Source: Ignavibacteriales bacterium
GTDB lineage: Bacteria > Bacteroidota > Ignavibacteria > UBA10030
Reading direction: 5' to 3'
Assembly (NCBI GenBank): GCA_016192345.1
Contig: JACPUH010000090.1
Coordinates: forward strand, 1 to 64,000
DNA length: 64,000 bases
The notes under the pieces are model-generated. The model searched no databases. It saw only the letters and a list, made by a program, of their open reading frames with translations, and was not told where the DNA came from. Shown here one piece after another: positions 32,909 to 41,035 of the stretch. Position 1 is the stretch's first letter. Each line of letters starts with the position of its first letter. Both the position numbers and the translations under genes were made by a program.

Positions 32909-34372
32909 ATGAAAAACGTCATCATTCTTGCAGCCCTGATCCTTCTCTTGCCGGTGGTGAGCGTGGGGGAGAACAACGACGTCAATGTCCTCAATTACTA
33001 CGCCGTTACAAACTCCATCGACGGCCAGCCGTTGATCAACCGGATTAACGTTATGCGGTTCCTTCCCGTGTTTGCCATGCGTGATTACGTTGATTCTGTT
33101 CATGTTACCATTTTCTTCGGATCCAAGATTTACTCCCGCAGCGCCGTTTCCGTGGAAGGAGGGCGGTACTGGGAGGTCATGTTGCCGCAGTTCAGGTTGG
33201 GCGAGGCGATACAGAGGATAGAAGTGGAAGTACAATTCGGTCTGCCGATGTCATACCAGAACAAGATCGACCTCGTTAAACGAAAATACGACCATGCACT
33301 TGACAAACTCCGAAAAGATCGGGAAAGCGCGGAAGCAATAAAAAAACAACTGCCGGTCTTGGAGCAGAGTATCAAATCGCTCAGTGATTCCCTTCTGCGG
33401 ACGGGGGACAAAGACACTGCAAAAGCGCGATATGCCACGCAGATGAAAGAGTCAAACAATGCATTTGAGAACCTTGGAATCACATCGAACGAGGCGGATG
33501 GATTGCGAATCCCTTTTGCTGAATCTGACTCGGCTGACTATTTCCAGAAAAGAGCGAATCTCCTGGAGCGCAAAAACATTTTATCCCCGGACACGATACA
33601 TGCGATTCACCTGCTCGTTGAGTCTAGGACAAAACTGGTCCAAGAGTATCAAAAGACATACATCGAACTGGCTACTGAAGAACAACGATTAAAGAAAACA
33701 CTCCGGCACAATCGCTCATTGTCCGACAGTCTTGCCCGTACGGTTCTGCAGAGCGAAGAGAGCATTACAAGTCTTCAGAGCCGCTACCTATTGGAGCGAG
33801 AGATGTTGACGAGCGAAATTGAGAAAGAAATTGAAGTCGGATTGACAGATACAATGTATGTCGGCCCTGCCGTCAAAAAATCCGATCTGATAATCGACGC
33901 CGATTTCAAAAAGGCTCGAATTCTTTACCGCAACTACAAGACCGTCCTGCGAAAAATGCTGGCCCTGGATCCCGCGGAGCGGGTTGGAATCTTCCGCATC
34001 CGGTATATCCCGTTCGCGATCGTTGGCATCGAAAACAGCCCAATGAGTTTGCGGGGACAGTTCTCCAAGACGCCGACGACCACCTTTGAGGTGGGACTCA
34101 GTTTTGGTGATGCGATCACGCCCGGTGACGAGTTTGTGCCGACCGAGTTTTCCCTCCGCCGACTCGGCGTGGCTTTCGCGGTAACACAGAAACTGTTCAC
34201 GGATGATGCTGATATCATAGCTATTGCTGTGACATACGATTTTAATTCCTATGCAAGTATCGGTTACGGAGCCAACTTTGCCCATGGTCCAGTACGGGGT
34301 TATGCAAGCCTCGGTATCAACAAGAAAGTGTTCGAGCAGGTTGTCGCCGCTTTGGGGAAGTTATTTGAATAA
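32909..34372 (+). CDS. Secreted coiled-coil protein of unknown function
   Basis: A 487-residue protein with signal peptide MKNVIILAALILLLPVVSVG and an AGGAGGGG ribosome site shared with the preceding stop region. Residues about 20-115 form a globular beta-rich domain. Residues about 120-310 are long heptad-patterned helices (coiled coil) rich in Lys, Glu and Ser. The final 120 residues are beta-rich (RLGVAFAVTQKLFTDDADII, GYGANFAHGPVRGYASLGIN), suggesting an outer-membrane-associated end. Not recognised as a known family. Gene order ties it to the previous exported protein. Confidence 0.6.
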   Translation: MKNVIILAALILLLPVVSVGENNDVNVLNYYAVTNSIDGQPLINRINVMRFLPVFAMRDYVDSVHVTIFFGSKIYSRSAVSVEGGRYWEVMLPQFRLGEAIQRIEVEVQFGLPMSYQNKIDLVKRKYDHALDKLRKDRESAEAIKKQLPVLEQSIKSLSDSLLRTGDKDTAKARYATQMKESNNAFENLGITSNEADGLRIPFAESDSADYFQKRANLLERKNILSPDTIHAIHLLVESRTKLVQEYQKTYIELATEEQRLKKTLRHNRSLSDSLARTVLQSEESITSLQSRYLLEREMLTSEIEKEIEVGLTDTMYVGPAVKKSDLIIDADFKKARILYRNYKTVLRKMLALDPAERVGIFRIRYIPFAIVGIENSPMSLRGQFSKTPTTTFEVGLSFGDAITPGDEFVPTEFSLRRLGVAFAVTQKLFTDDADIIAIAVTYDFNSYASIGYGANFAHGPVRGYASLGINKKVFEQVVAALGKLFE

Positions 34373-34477
34373 CCAGTTTTTCTAAAAACCGACTCAACAC
34401 CAAAGCCGAAGAACCTTCTGAAGCCCCTCTTCCTCAAACTTACCTTCTTCCAACCGGGTTCAGAAAAAGAATACCCG

Positions 34478-35833
34478 GTGACGGATGACGTCGTCGTCGA
34501 CATCGTGCCGATGCGGTTCGGGGACGTTGTCGGCCTTACGGCTCCGGTGCTCCTGCAACCCCGTCCCCCGAAGCCCGGACTCTTCTTCGTTGATGCCCCG
34601 GGCTTCAAGCCGACCCGCCAGCACTATCTTCGCGTCCAGTTTGCCAAGCCGAACTTCTCGATCGCAAGAGAGAAATTTTTAAAGTCAGATGAGGTGACCG
34701 GAGACGACCGGCCGTTGCTCCTACCCACCCGCCTGCCGGCATGGGACTCCGGCTGGGACAACGACTACGCCGACAATGAGTTCTTCGATGACGGCGACCT
34801 TAAGAAGCCGACCTCGGAAGATAGACCATTGGAGCTGAGAGTGCCGCTGAGGGAGTTCTATAACGTCGGACACCGGGGCGCGCCGTACCATTTTCCCGAG
34901 AACACGATCGCTTCGTTTCAAAAAGCTCTGCAACTCGGTGCGAACGGATTCGAGTTCGACCTGTGTCTCACTGCAGATGACCGCATCCTGATCTTCCACG
35001 ATGCAGAGCAGGGCGCCATCGCCTACCAGCGTCGCAACCTGGAGGGATTGCCTCATCCCATGGTTTCGCCGGTGTTCGATGTCGTCAGCGGGAAAATGAA
35101 CGTGGCATTTCGCCTGCTCCGGGGGGAGGAGTACGAACAGACCCCTTGGCGGCCCCTGCAATCCCCGTTCGAGTTTGAGCTGATCAACCTCAAGGCCCGT
35201 CAGGTGCGGGAGTATTTCCGCTACCGGCACCGTGACGGGATTGAGTACCCGATCCCCGACCTCAACGAGTTCCTCGCGTTCTGCAGCGAGCAGACCGACC
35301 GGCTCCGGTTCCTCTTCTTCGATATCAAGAACCCGGGAAACTCGAACGGGAAGGAGAAGAGCCACATGCAGAAATTTGGGCACCTGATCGGGACCGCGAT
35401 GAAGAAATTCAAAAAGCTCCCCGCGAAGATGGTGGTGTGCAACGTGGAGCCGGACTATATCGACGAACTCCGGGCTGGGTTTAAGAAGGCAAAAGAGACC
35501 CGGGTCGAATTTGCGTACGACGCAGGCGCTGCCTTCTTCAAAAAGAACGCCATCAGGATTGCAAATGAGAAAAGGACGACAGTAATCTCGATCGGGGCCC
35601 AGGGGCGGCCGGGGGATCTGAACGATGTGACCGAAGCGGTCCGGCGGCGTGACTATCCTGAAGAGTACAAGAAAGAGCTAACAAGCACCCGCATCAATAC
35701 AGTGGTCCACTGGACGCTGAACGGACGGAACGAGATCATCGAATCGTTCCGCGCTGGTGTCAACGGAATCCTCACCGACAAGCCGGATGAGATGAAAGCC
35801 CACATTGCGAAACTCGGGGCGGTGGTTGGATAA
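34478..35833 (+). CDS. Glycerophosphodiester phosphodiesterase-family protein
   Basis: A 451-residue protein read from a GTG. The GDPD core begins at about residue 128 with NVGHRGAPYHFPENTIASF, followed by GANGFEFDLCLTADDRILIF and its HD, the metal and catalytic residues of the family. It ends in NTVVHWTLNGRNEI and NGILTDKPDEM. An insertion of about 80 residues follows the HD motif. The first 120 residues are a separate proline-rich domain of unknown role. No signal peptide is visible from this start. The codons before 34478 also look coding, in the same frame as the preceding gene and separated from it only by TAA, so the true start is unsettled. It releases glycerol-3-phosphate from phosphodiesters. 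Confidence 0.78.
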   Translation: MTDDVVVDIVPMRFGDVVGLTAPVLLQPRPPKPGLFFVDAPGFKPTRQHYLRVQFAKPNFSIAREKFLKSDEVTGDDRPLLLPTRLPAWDSGWDNDYADNEFFDDGDLKKPTSEDRPLELRVPLREFYNVGHRGAPYHFPENTIASFQKALQLGANGFEFDLCLTADDRILIFHDAEQGAIAYQRRNLEGLPHPMVSPVFDVVSGKMNVAFRLLRGEEYEQTPWRPLQSPFEFELINLKARQVREYFRYRHRDGIEYPIPDLNEFLAFCSEQTDRLRFLFFDIKNPGNSNGKEKSHMQKFGHLIGTAMKKFKKLPAKMVVCNVEPDYIDELRAGFKKAKETRVEFAYDAGAAFFKKNAIRIANEKRTTVISIGAQGRPGDLNDVTEAVRRRDYPEEYKKELTSTRINTVVHWTLNGRNEIIESFRAGVNGILTDKPDEMKAHIAKLGAVVG

Positions 35834-36091
35834 GGGACATGACCCCTCTACCATTGTAATTGCATCCCACCCTGCAATTCCCTACATTTTTGCCACCCTT
35901 GAGCTGAAGCAGTTGGAATTCTCGCACCGTATTGCAGGACCGGAAGTTGCCGGCCTACCGAATCAGCAAAGCGCAACTACACTGTGGCCCTAAGATAAAT
36001 GAATGACTTCGAGCAAACCGGTGTAAAAATCCCGACACCTTGCTGGATCCATAGATGCTAAGAAATGTGCAGAAGGATTGTTTGGAGAGAG

Positions 36092-36700
36092 ATGACGCTG
36101 TTTCGTGGAAAATATAGGATTGAATCAGCACGGTTGGAGGGGTTTGATTATTCATCCCCCGGATCCTATTTCGTCACCATCAATACGAATGGGAGGGTGC
36201 GTTGGTTTGGGGAGGTGGTGGGTGGGGAGATGAAATTATCAGAAACCGGGAATATTGTTGCAGAAGAATGGTTGAAAACGCCGATGATTCGTCCGACAAT
36301 AACATTGGACGTATGGCAGGTCATGCCGAATCATATGCACGGTATTGTCGTAATCCACAAATCGGAAACAGCAGCGCGGTCGGGTCAAATGCCGTTTGTG
36401 GATTGGGAAACCGCGTTCAAATCAACCGCCGTATCGGTAGGGACGACCCGGCGGGTCGTCCCTACCGGATCAAACCCGGTGGGGGAAAAACGAAAACCCA
36501 CATTACAACCCAATTCCCTGGGATCAATCATCGGTCAATTTAAATCGAAATGTACCAAACGCATCCACGATGCGGGATATTCCGATTTCGCATGGCAAGG
36601 GCGTTTTTGGGACCGGATCATCCGTGATGCAGATGAATTGCAACGTATCCGTGAATACATTATCGCCAATCCGAAACGATGTGATGACAGGGGCAAATAG
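36092..36700 (+). CDS. REP-associated tyrosine transposase (RAYT, TnpA_REP-like)
   Basis: A 202-residue Y1 HUH transposase. The start FRGKYRIESARLEGFDYSSP is typical of the family. The HUH pair is H81-M-H83 in QVMPNHMHGIVVI; FAWQGRFWDRIIRD and the closing QRIREYIIANPKRC follow the usual order, with Tyr candidates in these helices. Such enzymes spread REP palindromes by single-strand transposition. The 120s of the protein are encoded by a perfect 15-bp palindrome (36435-36467) that reads through in frame as SVGTTRRVVPTG. The ATG at 36092 is preferred over 36065 on family alignment. About 260 bases upstream hold no other feature. Confidence 0.85.
   Translation: MTLFRGKYRIESARLEGFDYSSPGSYFVTINTNGRVRWFGEVVGGEMKLSETGNIVAEEWLKTPMIRPTITLDVWQVMPNHMHGIVVIHKSETAARSGQMPFVDWETAFKSTAVSVGTTRRVVPTGSNPVGEKRKPTLQPNSLGSIIGQFKSKCTKRIHDAGYSDFAWQGRFWDRIIRDADELQRIREYIIANPKRCDDRGK
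36435..36467. repeat. REP-like palindrome inside the RAYT gene
   Basis: A perfect 15-bp stem, CGGTAGGGACGACCC paired with GGGTCGTCCCTACCG, with loop GGC. It is the kind of imperfect-to-perfect hairpin RAYT enzymes mobilise, here lying inside the coding sequence. Confidence 0.8.
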
Positions 36701-36767
36701 AATTTCCGTATTGATCCGTGTCAATCCTTTTATTCAGTCTAAATCCTCGTTCCCTTAAGGCCGCAGA

Positions 36768-37508
36768 ATGAAGAAACAACACGATGCCGTCATCGAGGTT
36801 ATGAAAGCGGGCGGTGGCTATTCAACGCTCGGCCATCTCTATCAAAAGGTGTTGCAGGTTCCGGGTGTTAAATGGAAAACCAAGACGCCGTTTGCCAGCA
36901 TTCGCCGGATCGTGCAGGTAAGCGGATATTTTTTCCGGATCCGGCCCGGTCTATGGGCCTTGACGGAATACAGGGATAAACTGCCGCCGGAGATCATGCC
37001 GGGGGCGAAACGACCGGCACGAGAGCAAACGGAGTTCGGCCATTCATATTACCAAGGGTTGCTCCTGGAAATCGGTAACCTGCGGAAGCTTCAAACGCAT
37101 GTCGCGAGGCAGGATAAGAACAAGCGCTATCTCGACCGAATCCTTGGGGATGTGGCTTCGATGAAACAGGTCCCGCCGTTCGGGTTTCCGAACGCAGTCA
37201 GGAAGGCATCATCGGTCGATGTCGTCTGGTTCAACGACCGGAATATGCCCCATTCATTCATCGAGGTTGAGCATTCGACTGACATCAATAACTCGCTGCT
37301 GAAATTTCTCGAGCTGCAGGATTTTCACAGCGGGTTCTTTATTGTGGCGGATAAGGCCAGAAGCCGGGAGTTCCAGTCGAAGTTGTTATCGCCGGCATTC
37401 AAAGACATCAAACGCCGGACGACGTTCTTCGATTACGAACGGACATCAAAATTGCATTCACAATTGTTTGAGTTTGCAGACAGGGATTGGTTGGTGGTGG
37501 GGGCTTAG
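36768..37508 (+). CDS. Orphan restriction-endonuclease-like protein with HARE-HTH-like domain
   Basis: A 246-residue soluble protein. Residues about 5-66 resemble the HARE-HTH winged-helix domain found in chromatin proteins and some restriction enzymes (AVIEVMKAGGGYSTLGHLYQ to FRIRPGLWALTEY). The C-terminal part has VDVVWF followed by FIEVEHSTDINNSLLKFLEL, with D151 and E166/E168 in a PD-(D/E)xK-like order, though the usual lysine is replaced. No methyltransferase is nearby, so it would be an orphan nuclease, a repair factor or a defence protein acting alone. It sits directly after the RAYT gene in the least conserved part of the window. Fold call is inference. Confidence 0.55.
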   Translation: MKKQHDAVIEVMKAGGGYSTLGHLYQKVLQVPGVKWKTKTPFASIRRIVQVSGYFFRIRPGLWALTEYRDKLPPEIMPGAKRPAREQTEFGHSYYQGLLLEIGNLRKLQTHVARQDKNKRYLDRILGDVASMKQVPPFGFPNAVRKASSVDVVWFNDRNMPHSFIEVEHSTDINNSLLKFLELQDFHSGFFIVADKARSREFQSKLLSPAFKDIKRRTTFFDYERTSKLHSQLFEFADRDWLVVGA

Positions 37509-37551
37509 GGGGAATGTCCATTGTTTTCTTAATGGGTCTACCCTCCACCTT

Positions 37552-39045
37552 TCACCTACTACCCATCTTCCCTGTATACACCCTCCCCGCCCCATCCTTT
37601 GCTTCGACCAGAATCTCTTTGGCAGCCGGACCCGGTTTAGCATAGAACATGTGATCCGTCGGTAACGGCTCAACCCATTTGTGACGGTGAGGGAGGTCGG
37701 GGCCCATAAACAACTTCATCGCTTCGGGGTCTTTGCTTAGGCGACGTTCCATCAACCCCTTTTTCATCCCATCCTCATACCAGGCGACCGTCCAGCGCGC
37801 ATCGGCCCCCCAGATGTTGGCGAAAATCTCCTCCGGGTGATTGACGTCCGATCCTTTTGGATGGATCGTCATCTGGTGTTCCACCGGCTTGCCGGTCGAT
37901 TTGTACTGCCATATCAGATCGCTCCCGTTCACTTGGTACACGGAATAGCCGTTCGGCGTCCCGTCCTCGCAAATGTCGGCCGTCCACCATGCGCCGCAGA
38001 TCGCTCCGTTTACATGAATCTCCACATTCCCTTGTTTCACGTACTCGCTCTCATGCATGTGCCCGGTGAGGACGTAAGCCTTGTACCCCTCGAGAAGCCG
38101 AAAGACCAGTTCACGGTTTGTGACAATGAGGGAGTTTTCCGGAGTCTTCTGTCCCTTGCGCAGGTGTTGTTCGTTGTAAAGGGGAATGTGCATGAAGATT
38201 ACCACCGTTCTTCCTTTCTCCACGAGCGCAAGGTCGGCCTTCATCCAGTCGAGCTGCGTCTGATCGATGTACCCGATGTAGCCCCCGAACCAGAAGATAT
38301 TGTCGAGTACAATATAATGGATCTCGCCGCGGTTGAAGGAATAATGAGCGGGACCGAAATGTTTCCGGAATGTTGCCGAAGAGGCTTCGTCGGTTCGCAT
38401 CGCGATGTCGACGTCATGGTTCCCCATGACCTGGAAAAAGGGGAGGTTCATCTCCCTGACCCCTTGCTCGTAGTCCGGAAAGTACTGAAGCCGGTCGAAC
38501 ATAATGTCACCGCACGTGACGCCGAAGAGAGGTTGGGTACCAAGCCCGCGGGCCATGATAAGAACGTCCGGAACAGTCTCTTCCCGGAACCTCTTCATGT
38601 CCGCGTCGTCCAGTGTCTGAGGGTCTGCTAACTGGAAGAAGGCGTGCTTCGTGTCGGGGACGGGAAGCGGCGTGAGGTCAAACAGCGCTGAAGCTTCTCC
38701 TTCTCTGTTGGGCTTGATCGGTTGATAGAAAAGAGCCGTTCCCGTGGCGTTTTGCGGCATGGCGTACCCGGAGGGGAGCGAGAGATGGACAAATTCCTGG
38801 CCGGAAGTGGACGGAAGGGTGAAGGTCCCGTCACTTTGCGTTCTCACAACAGTGAGCCCGTCTGAAAGGGCGATGTCGGGGATTCCCTTTCCTTCGCTCC
38901 GTACCACGCCCCGAACGCGGATAGGGTCAACGGCCGGGTTCGGTAACAACAATGGTCGATACGGGTCAGCCAGGATCTTCTGTGCGAACAGAAGCGACGC
39001 GGTGGTGAATCCGGCTTGCCTGAGAAAAAGGCGGCGGCTTTGCAT
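37552..39045 (-). CDS. Tat-exported calcineurin-like metallophosphoesterase
   Basis: A 497-residue protein. The N-terminus SRRLFLRQAGFTTASLLFAQ is a twin-arginine signal. An Ig-like or carboxypeptidase-regulatory-like domain (VRGVVRSEGKGIPDIALSDG) precedes the phosphoesterase core, with motifs FFQLADPQT, TCGDIMFD, VMGNHD, FMHIPLYN and LTGHMHE, giving the expected Asp/Asn/His two-metal ligands. A C-terminal domain about 150 residues long completes the family architecture. It is expected in the periplasm, cleaving phosphoesters of unknown identity. The ATG at 39045 is preceded by AAGGAGACC; the upstream extension is rejected. Its end is close to the convergent endonuclease-like gene. Confidence 0.85.
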   Translation of the reverse strand: MQSRRLFLRQAGFTTASLLFAQKILADPYRPLLLPNPAVDPIRVRGVVRSEGKGIPDIALSDGLTVVRTQSDGTFTLPSTSGQEFVHLSLPSGYAMPQNATGTALFYQPIKPNREGEASALFDLTPLPVPDTKHAFFQLADPQTLDDADMKRFREETVPDVLIMARGLGTQPLFGVTCGDIMFDRLQYFPDYEQGVREMNLPFFQVMGNHDVDIAMRTDEASSATFRKHFGPAHYSFNRGEIHYIVLDNIFWFGGYIGYIDQTQLDWMKADLALVEKGRTVVIFMHIPLYNEQHLRKGQKTPENSLIVTNRELVFRLLEGYKAYVLTGHMHESEYVKQGNVEIHVNGAICGAWWTADICEDGTPNGYSVYQVNGSDLIWQYKSTGKPVEHQMTIHPKGSDVNHPEEIFANIWGADARWTVAWYEDGMKKGLMERRLSKDPEAMKLFMGPDLPHRHKWVEPLPTDHMFYAKPGPAAKEILVEAKDGAGRVYTGKMGSR

Positions 39046-39254
39046 GGTGAGGGTCTCCTTTTTGAATTGAGAACCCCCAAACATAGGAAGAAAGGCCCCG
39101 TGAGGCAAGAAAAGTCAGGTTATGATTGTATGAAATAATTCTCTTTTGTCGCCCGCGAAAGAAAATGGAATCCGTCGTATCGGTGTCGATTGATAATCAG
39201 CGCGGTTTTGGCTACTTTCAGTCGCACGTTCGATAAAAGAAGAAGGAGTATATC

Positions 39255-40040
39255 ATGAAAAATGGACCGTTCCACATTTTGTTTGCTGTCTTGCTGGTTG
39301 GTTGCACCCAACGGGAGCCGGTGATCGGGAAGATGGTTGACCTCTCCCATTCCTACGATTCCACCACTATTTATTGGCCCACGGAGAAAGGGTTTGAACT
39401 GAAAAAGGGCTTCGAGGGAATAACCCCCGGAGGATACTATTATACTGCCAATGCCTTCTGCTCCCCCGAACATGGCGGGACGCACATCGATGCGCCGATC
39501 CATTTTTTCGCGAACCGAAACACCGTTGATCAAATTCCGCTCGACCGGCTTATCGCTCCGGGCCTCGTGGTCGATGTGTCGGAGAAGTGCGCCGCCAACC
39601 GTGACTACCAGGTGCAGGTAGAAGACCTGACGGCGTGGGAGAAGCGGAACGGCTTGTTCGTCAGCAACGCGATCGTGCTTCTGCGGACGGGATTCGGAAA
39701 ATTCTGGCCGGATCGTGAGCAGTATATGGGAACCAACCAACGGGGGGATTCGGGGGTTGCAAAACTGCGCTTTCCCGGACTCCACCCGGACGCGGCGCAC
39801 TGGCTCGTGAACGTACGGAAGATCAAAGCCGTCGGTCTCGACACACCGAGCATCGACTATGGACAATCGAAGGATTTTAAAAGCCACGTGACGCTCTTCG
39901 AACAAAACGTGCCGGCGTTCGAGAACGTCGCCAACCTGGACCAACTGCCGCAAAAGGGCTTCACTGTCGTTGCCCTGCCTATGAAGATCAAAGGGGGGAG
40001 CGGAGGACCGTTGCGGATCGTTGCGCTGTTGAACCAATGA
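39255..40040 (+). CDS. Cyclase-family lipoprotein (kynurenine formamidase-like)
   Basis: A 261-residue protein with a lipoprotein signal ending in LLVGC (Cys17) and a cyclase-family fold. The metal motif is HGGTHIDAPIHF (HxGTHxDxPxHF), followed by NAIVLLRTGFGKFW and VGLDTPSIDYGQS. Family members hydrolyse N-formylkynurenine or related amides using Zn or Mn. An AAGGAG ribosome site lies eight bases before the ATG. An exported, lipidated form points to a periplasmic or surface substrate rather than tryptophan catabolism. It is divergent from the Tat phosphoesterase gene. Confidence 0.85.
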   Translation: MKNGPFHILFAVLLVGCTQREPVIGKMVDLSHSYDSTTIYWPTEKGFELKKGFEGITPGGYYYTANAFCSPEHGGTHIDAPIHFFANRNTVDQIPLDRLIAPGLVVDVSEKCAANRDYQVQVEDLTAWEKRNGLFVSNAIVLLRTGFGKFWPDREQYMGTNQRGDSGVAKLRFPGLHPDAAHWLVNVRKIKAVGLDTPSIDYGQSKDFKSHVTLFEQNVPAFENVANLDQLPQKGFTVVALPMKIKGGSGGPLRIVALLNQ

Positions 40041-40110
40041 TGCGTGGAGCAACGTGGCAAGGGGGCGGTGGGTCTGAGGAGAAGGGGAGAAAAAGGCGGA
40101 GGAGCGGATT

Positions 40111-40145
40111 CCTACTTTTTACTTCTTACTTTTCACTTTTTACTA
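40111..40145. repeat. AT-rich dispersed simple repeat
   Basis: Units of CTTTTTACTTCTTACTTTTC, reverse-complement kin of 17546-17572. It lies between two convergent genes. Confidence 0.45.
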
Positions 40146-40172
40146 CCCTCGCTTTAGTCAACGATCTGCTCT

Positions 40173-40829
40173 TCACTTCCATTCTACAATTTCCTCAAGC
40201 TCCTTCCTCCGGATATCCGGCACCATTACCCCCTCTTTCGGATACCCGATGGGGATCAGGACGAACGCTTTTTCATTCTCGGGTCGGCTTAAGAGTTTTC
40301 CCAGGAACTCCATCGGGCTTGGGGTGTGGGTGAGGGAGACGAGGCCGGCGTTATGGATCGCTGCCAGCAGGAACCCAACAGCGATGCCGACCGACTCCTT
40401 CACATAATAGTTCTTCCGCACTTTTTCTCCCTCTTTTCCGTAGCTCAGCGCGAAAACAATGATCAGGGCGGGGGCGATATCGATGAACTCCTTGTGCCAG
40501 TCGGTTCCCAGCGGTTCCAGGTCTTCGAGCCACTCATCCGACATTCTGTGCTCGTAGCTTTCCTGTTCCTCTTTTTCGGCCGCCAGCCGGATTTCATGTT
40601 TCAGCTTCGGATCGGTTACCACCACGAACCGCCACGGTTGCTTGTTGGCGCCGGAGGGGGCGGTGCCTGCCGTTCTGATGATCAACTCAAGGATCTCTTT
40701 CGGAACTGCCTTGTCCGAGAACTCGCGCACGGAACGCCGGCGGTTGCACAATTCGTAAAACTCTTTTGCCCTCTGCAGTTGCTCATCGAGGGGAAGGGGA
40801 TTGAAATCGTAAGGAATGAATCCTTGCAT
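40173..40829 (-). CDS. Nitroreductase-family flavoprotein
   Basis: A 218-residue FMN-dependent oxidoreductase. Landmarks are the FMN-binding RRRSVREFSDKAVPKEI, AGTAPSGANKQPWRFVVVTD and the late GLVSLTHTPSPMEFLGKLL, ending in VLIPIGYPKEG. It reduces nitro groups, quinones or dehalogenates; a group of close relatives are iodotyrosine dehalogenases, and the HxxPxP and EKAFVLIPIGYP order resembles them. The start at 40829 is preferred because the open frame upstream of it, to 40979, has no coding character. It is divergent from mfd. Confidence 0.85.
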   Translation of the reverse strand: MQGFIPYDFNPLPLDEQLQRAKEFYELCNRRRSVREFSDKAVPKEILELIIRTAGTAPSGANKQPWRFVVVTDPKLKHEIRLAAEKEEQESYEHRMSDEWLEDLEPLGTDWHKEFIDIAPALIIVFALSYGKEGEKVRKNYYVKESVGIAVGFLLAAIHNAGLVSLTHTPSPMEFLGKLLSRPENEKAFVLIPIGYPKEGVMVPDIRRKELEEIVEWK

Positions 40830-41035
40830 GGCATAACCTTTCTCTGAGAACGGTGAGGGATGATACCGCAAATCGGCGGAATTTGCAACGCTCTTCACAT
40901 TATTGCAGATCTGGACTCTTTTCGGTAGTTTGGTGCCGACCCTGACTGTCCGGGCGCTCCGATCACGAGCGCGCAACACCGCGATGGCCGGGGTGAGGTG
41001 TTTTCTTTCCGATCAAAACGATATCCCTTGGAACC

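Noticed and set aside
28678-37508. Prophage or integrative element
   Set aside because: No integrase, structural phage gene or conjugation gene; only the RAYT and the orphan nuclease-like gene look mobile.
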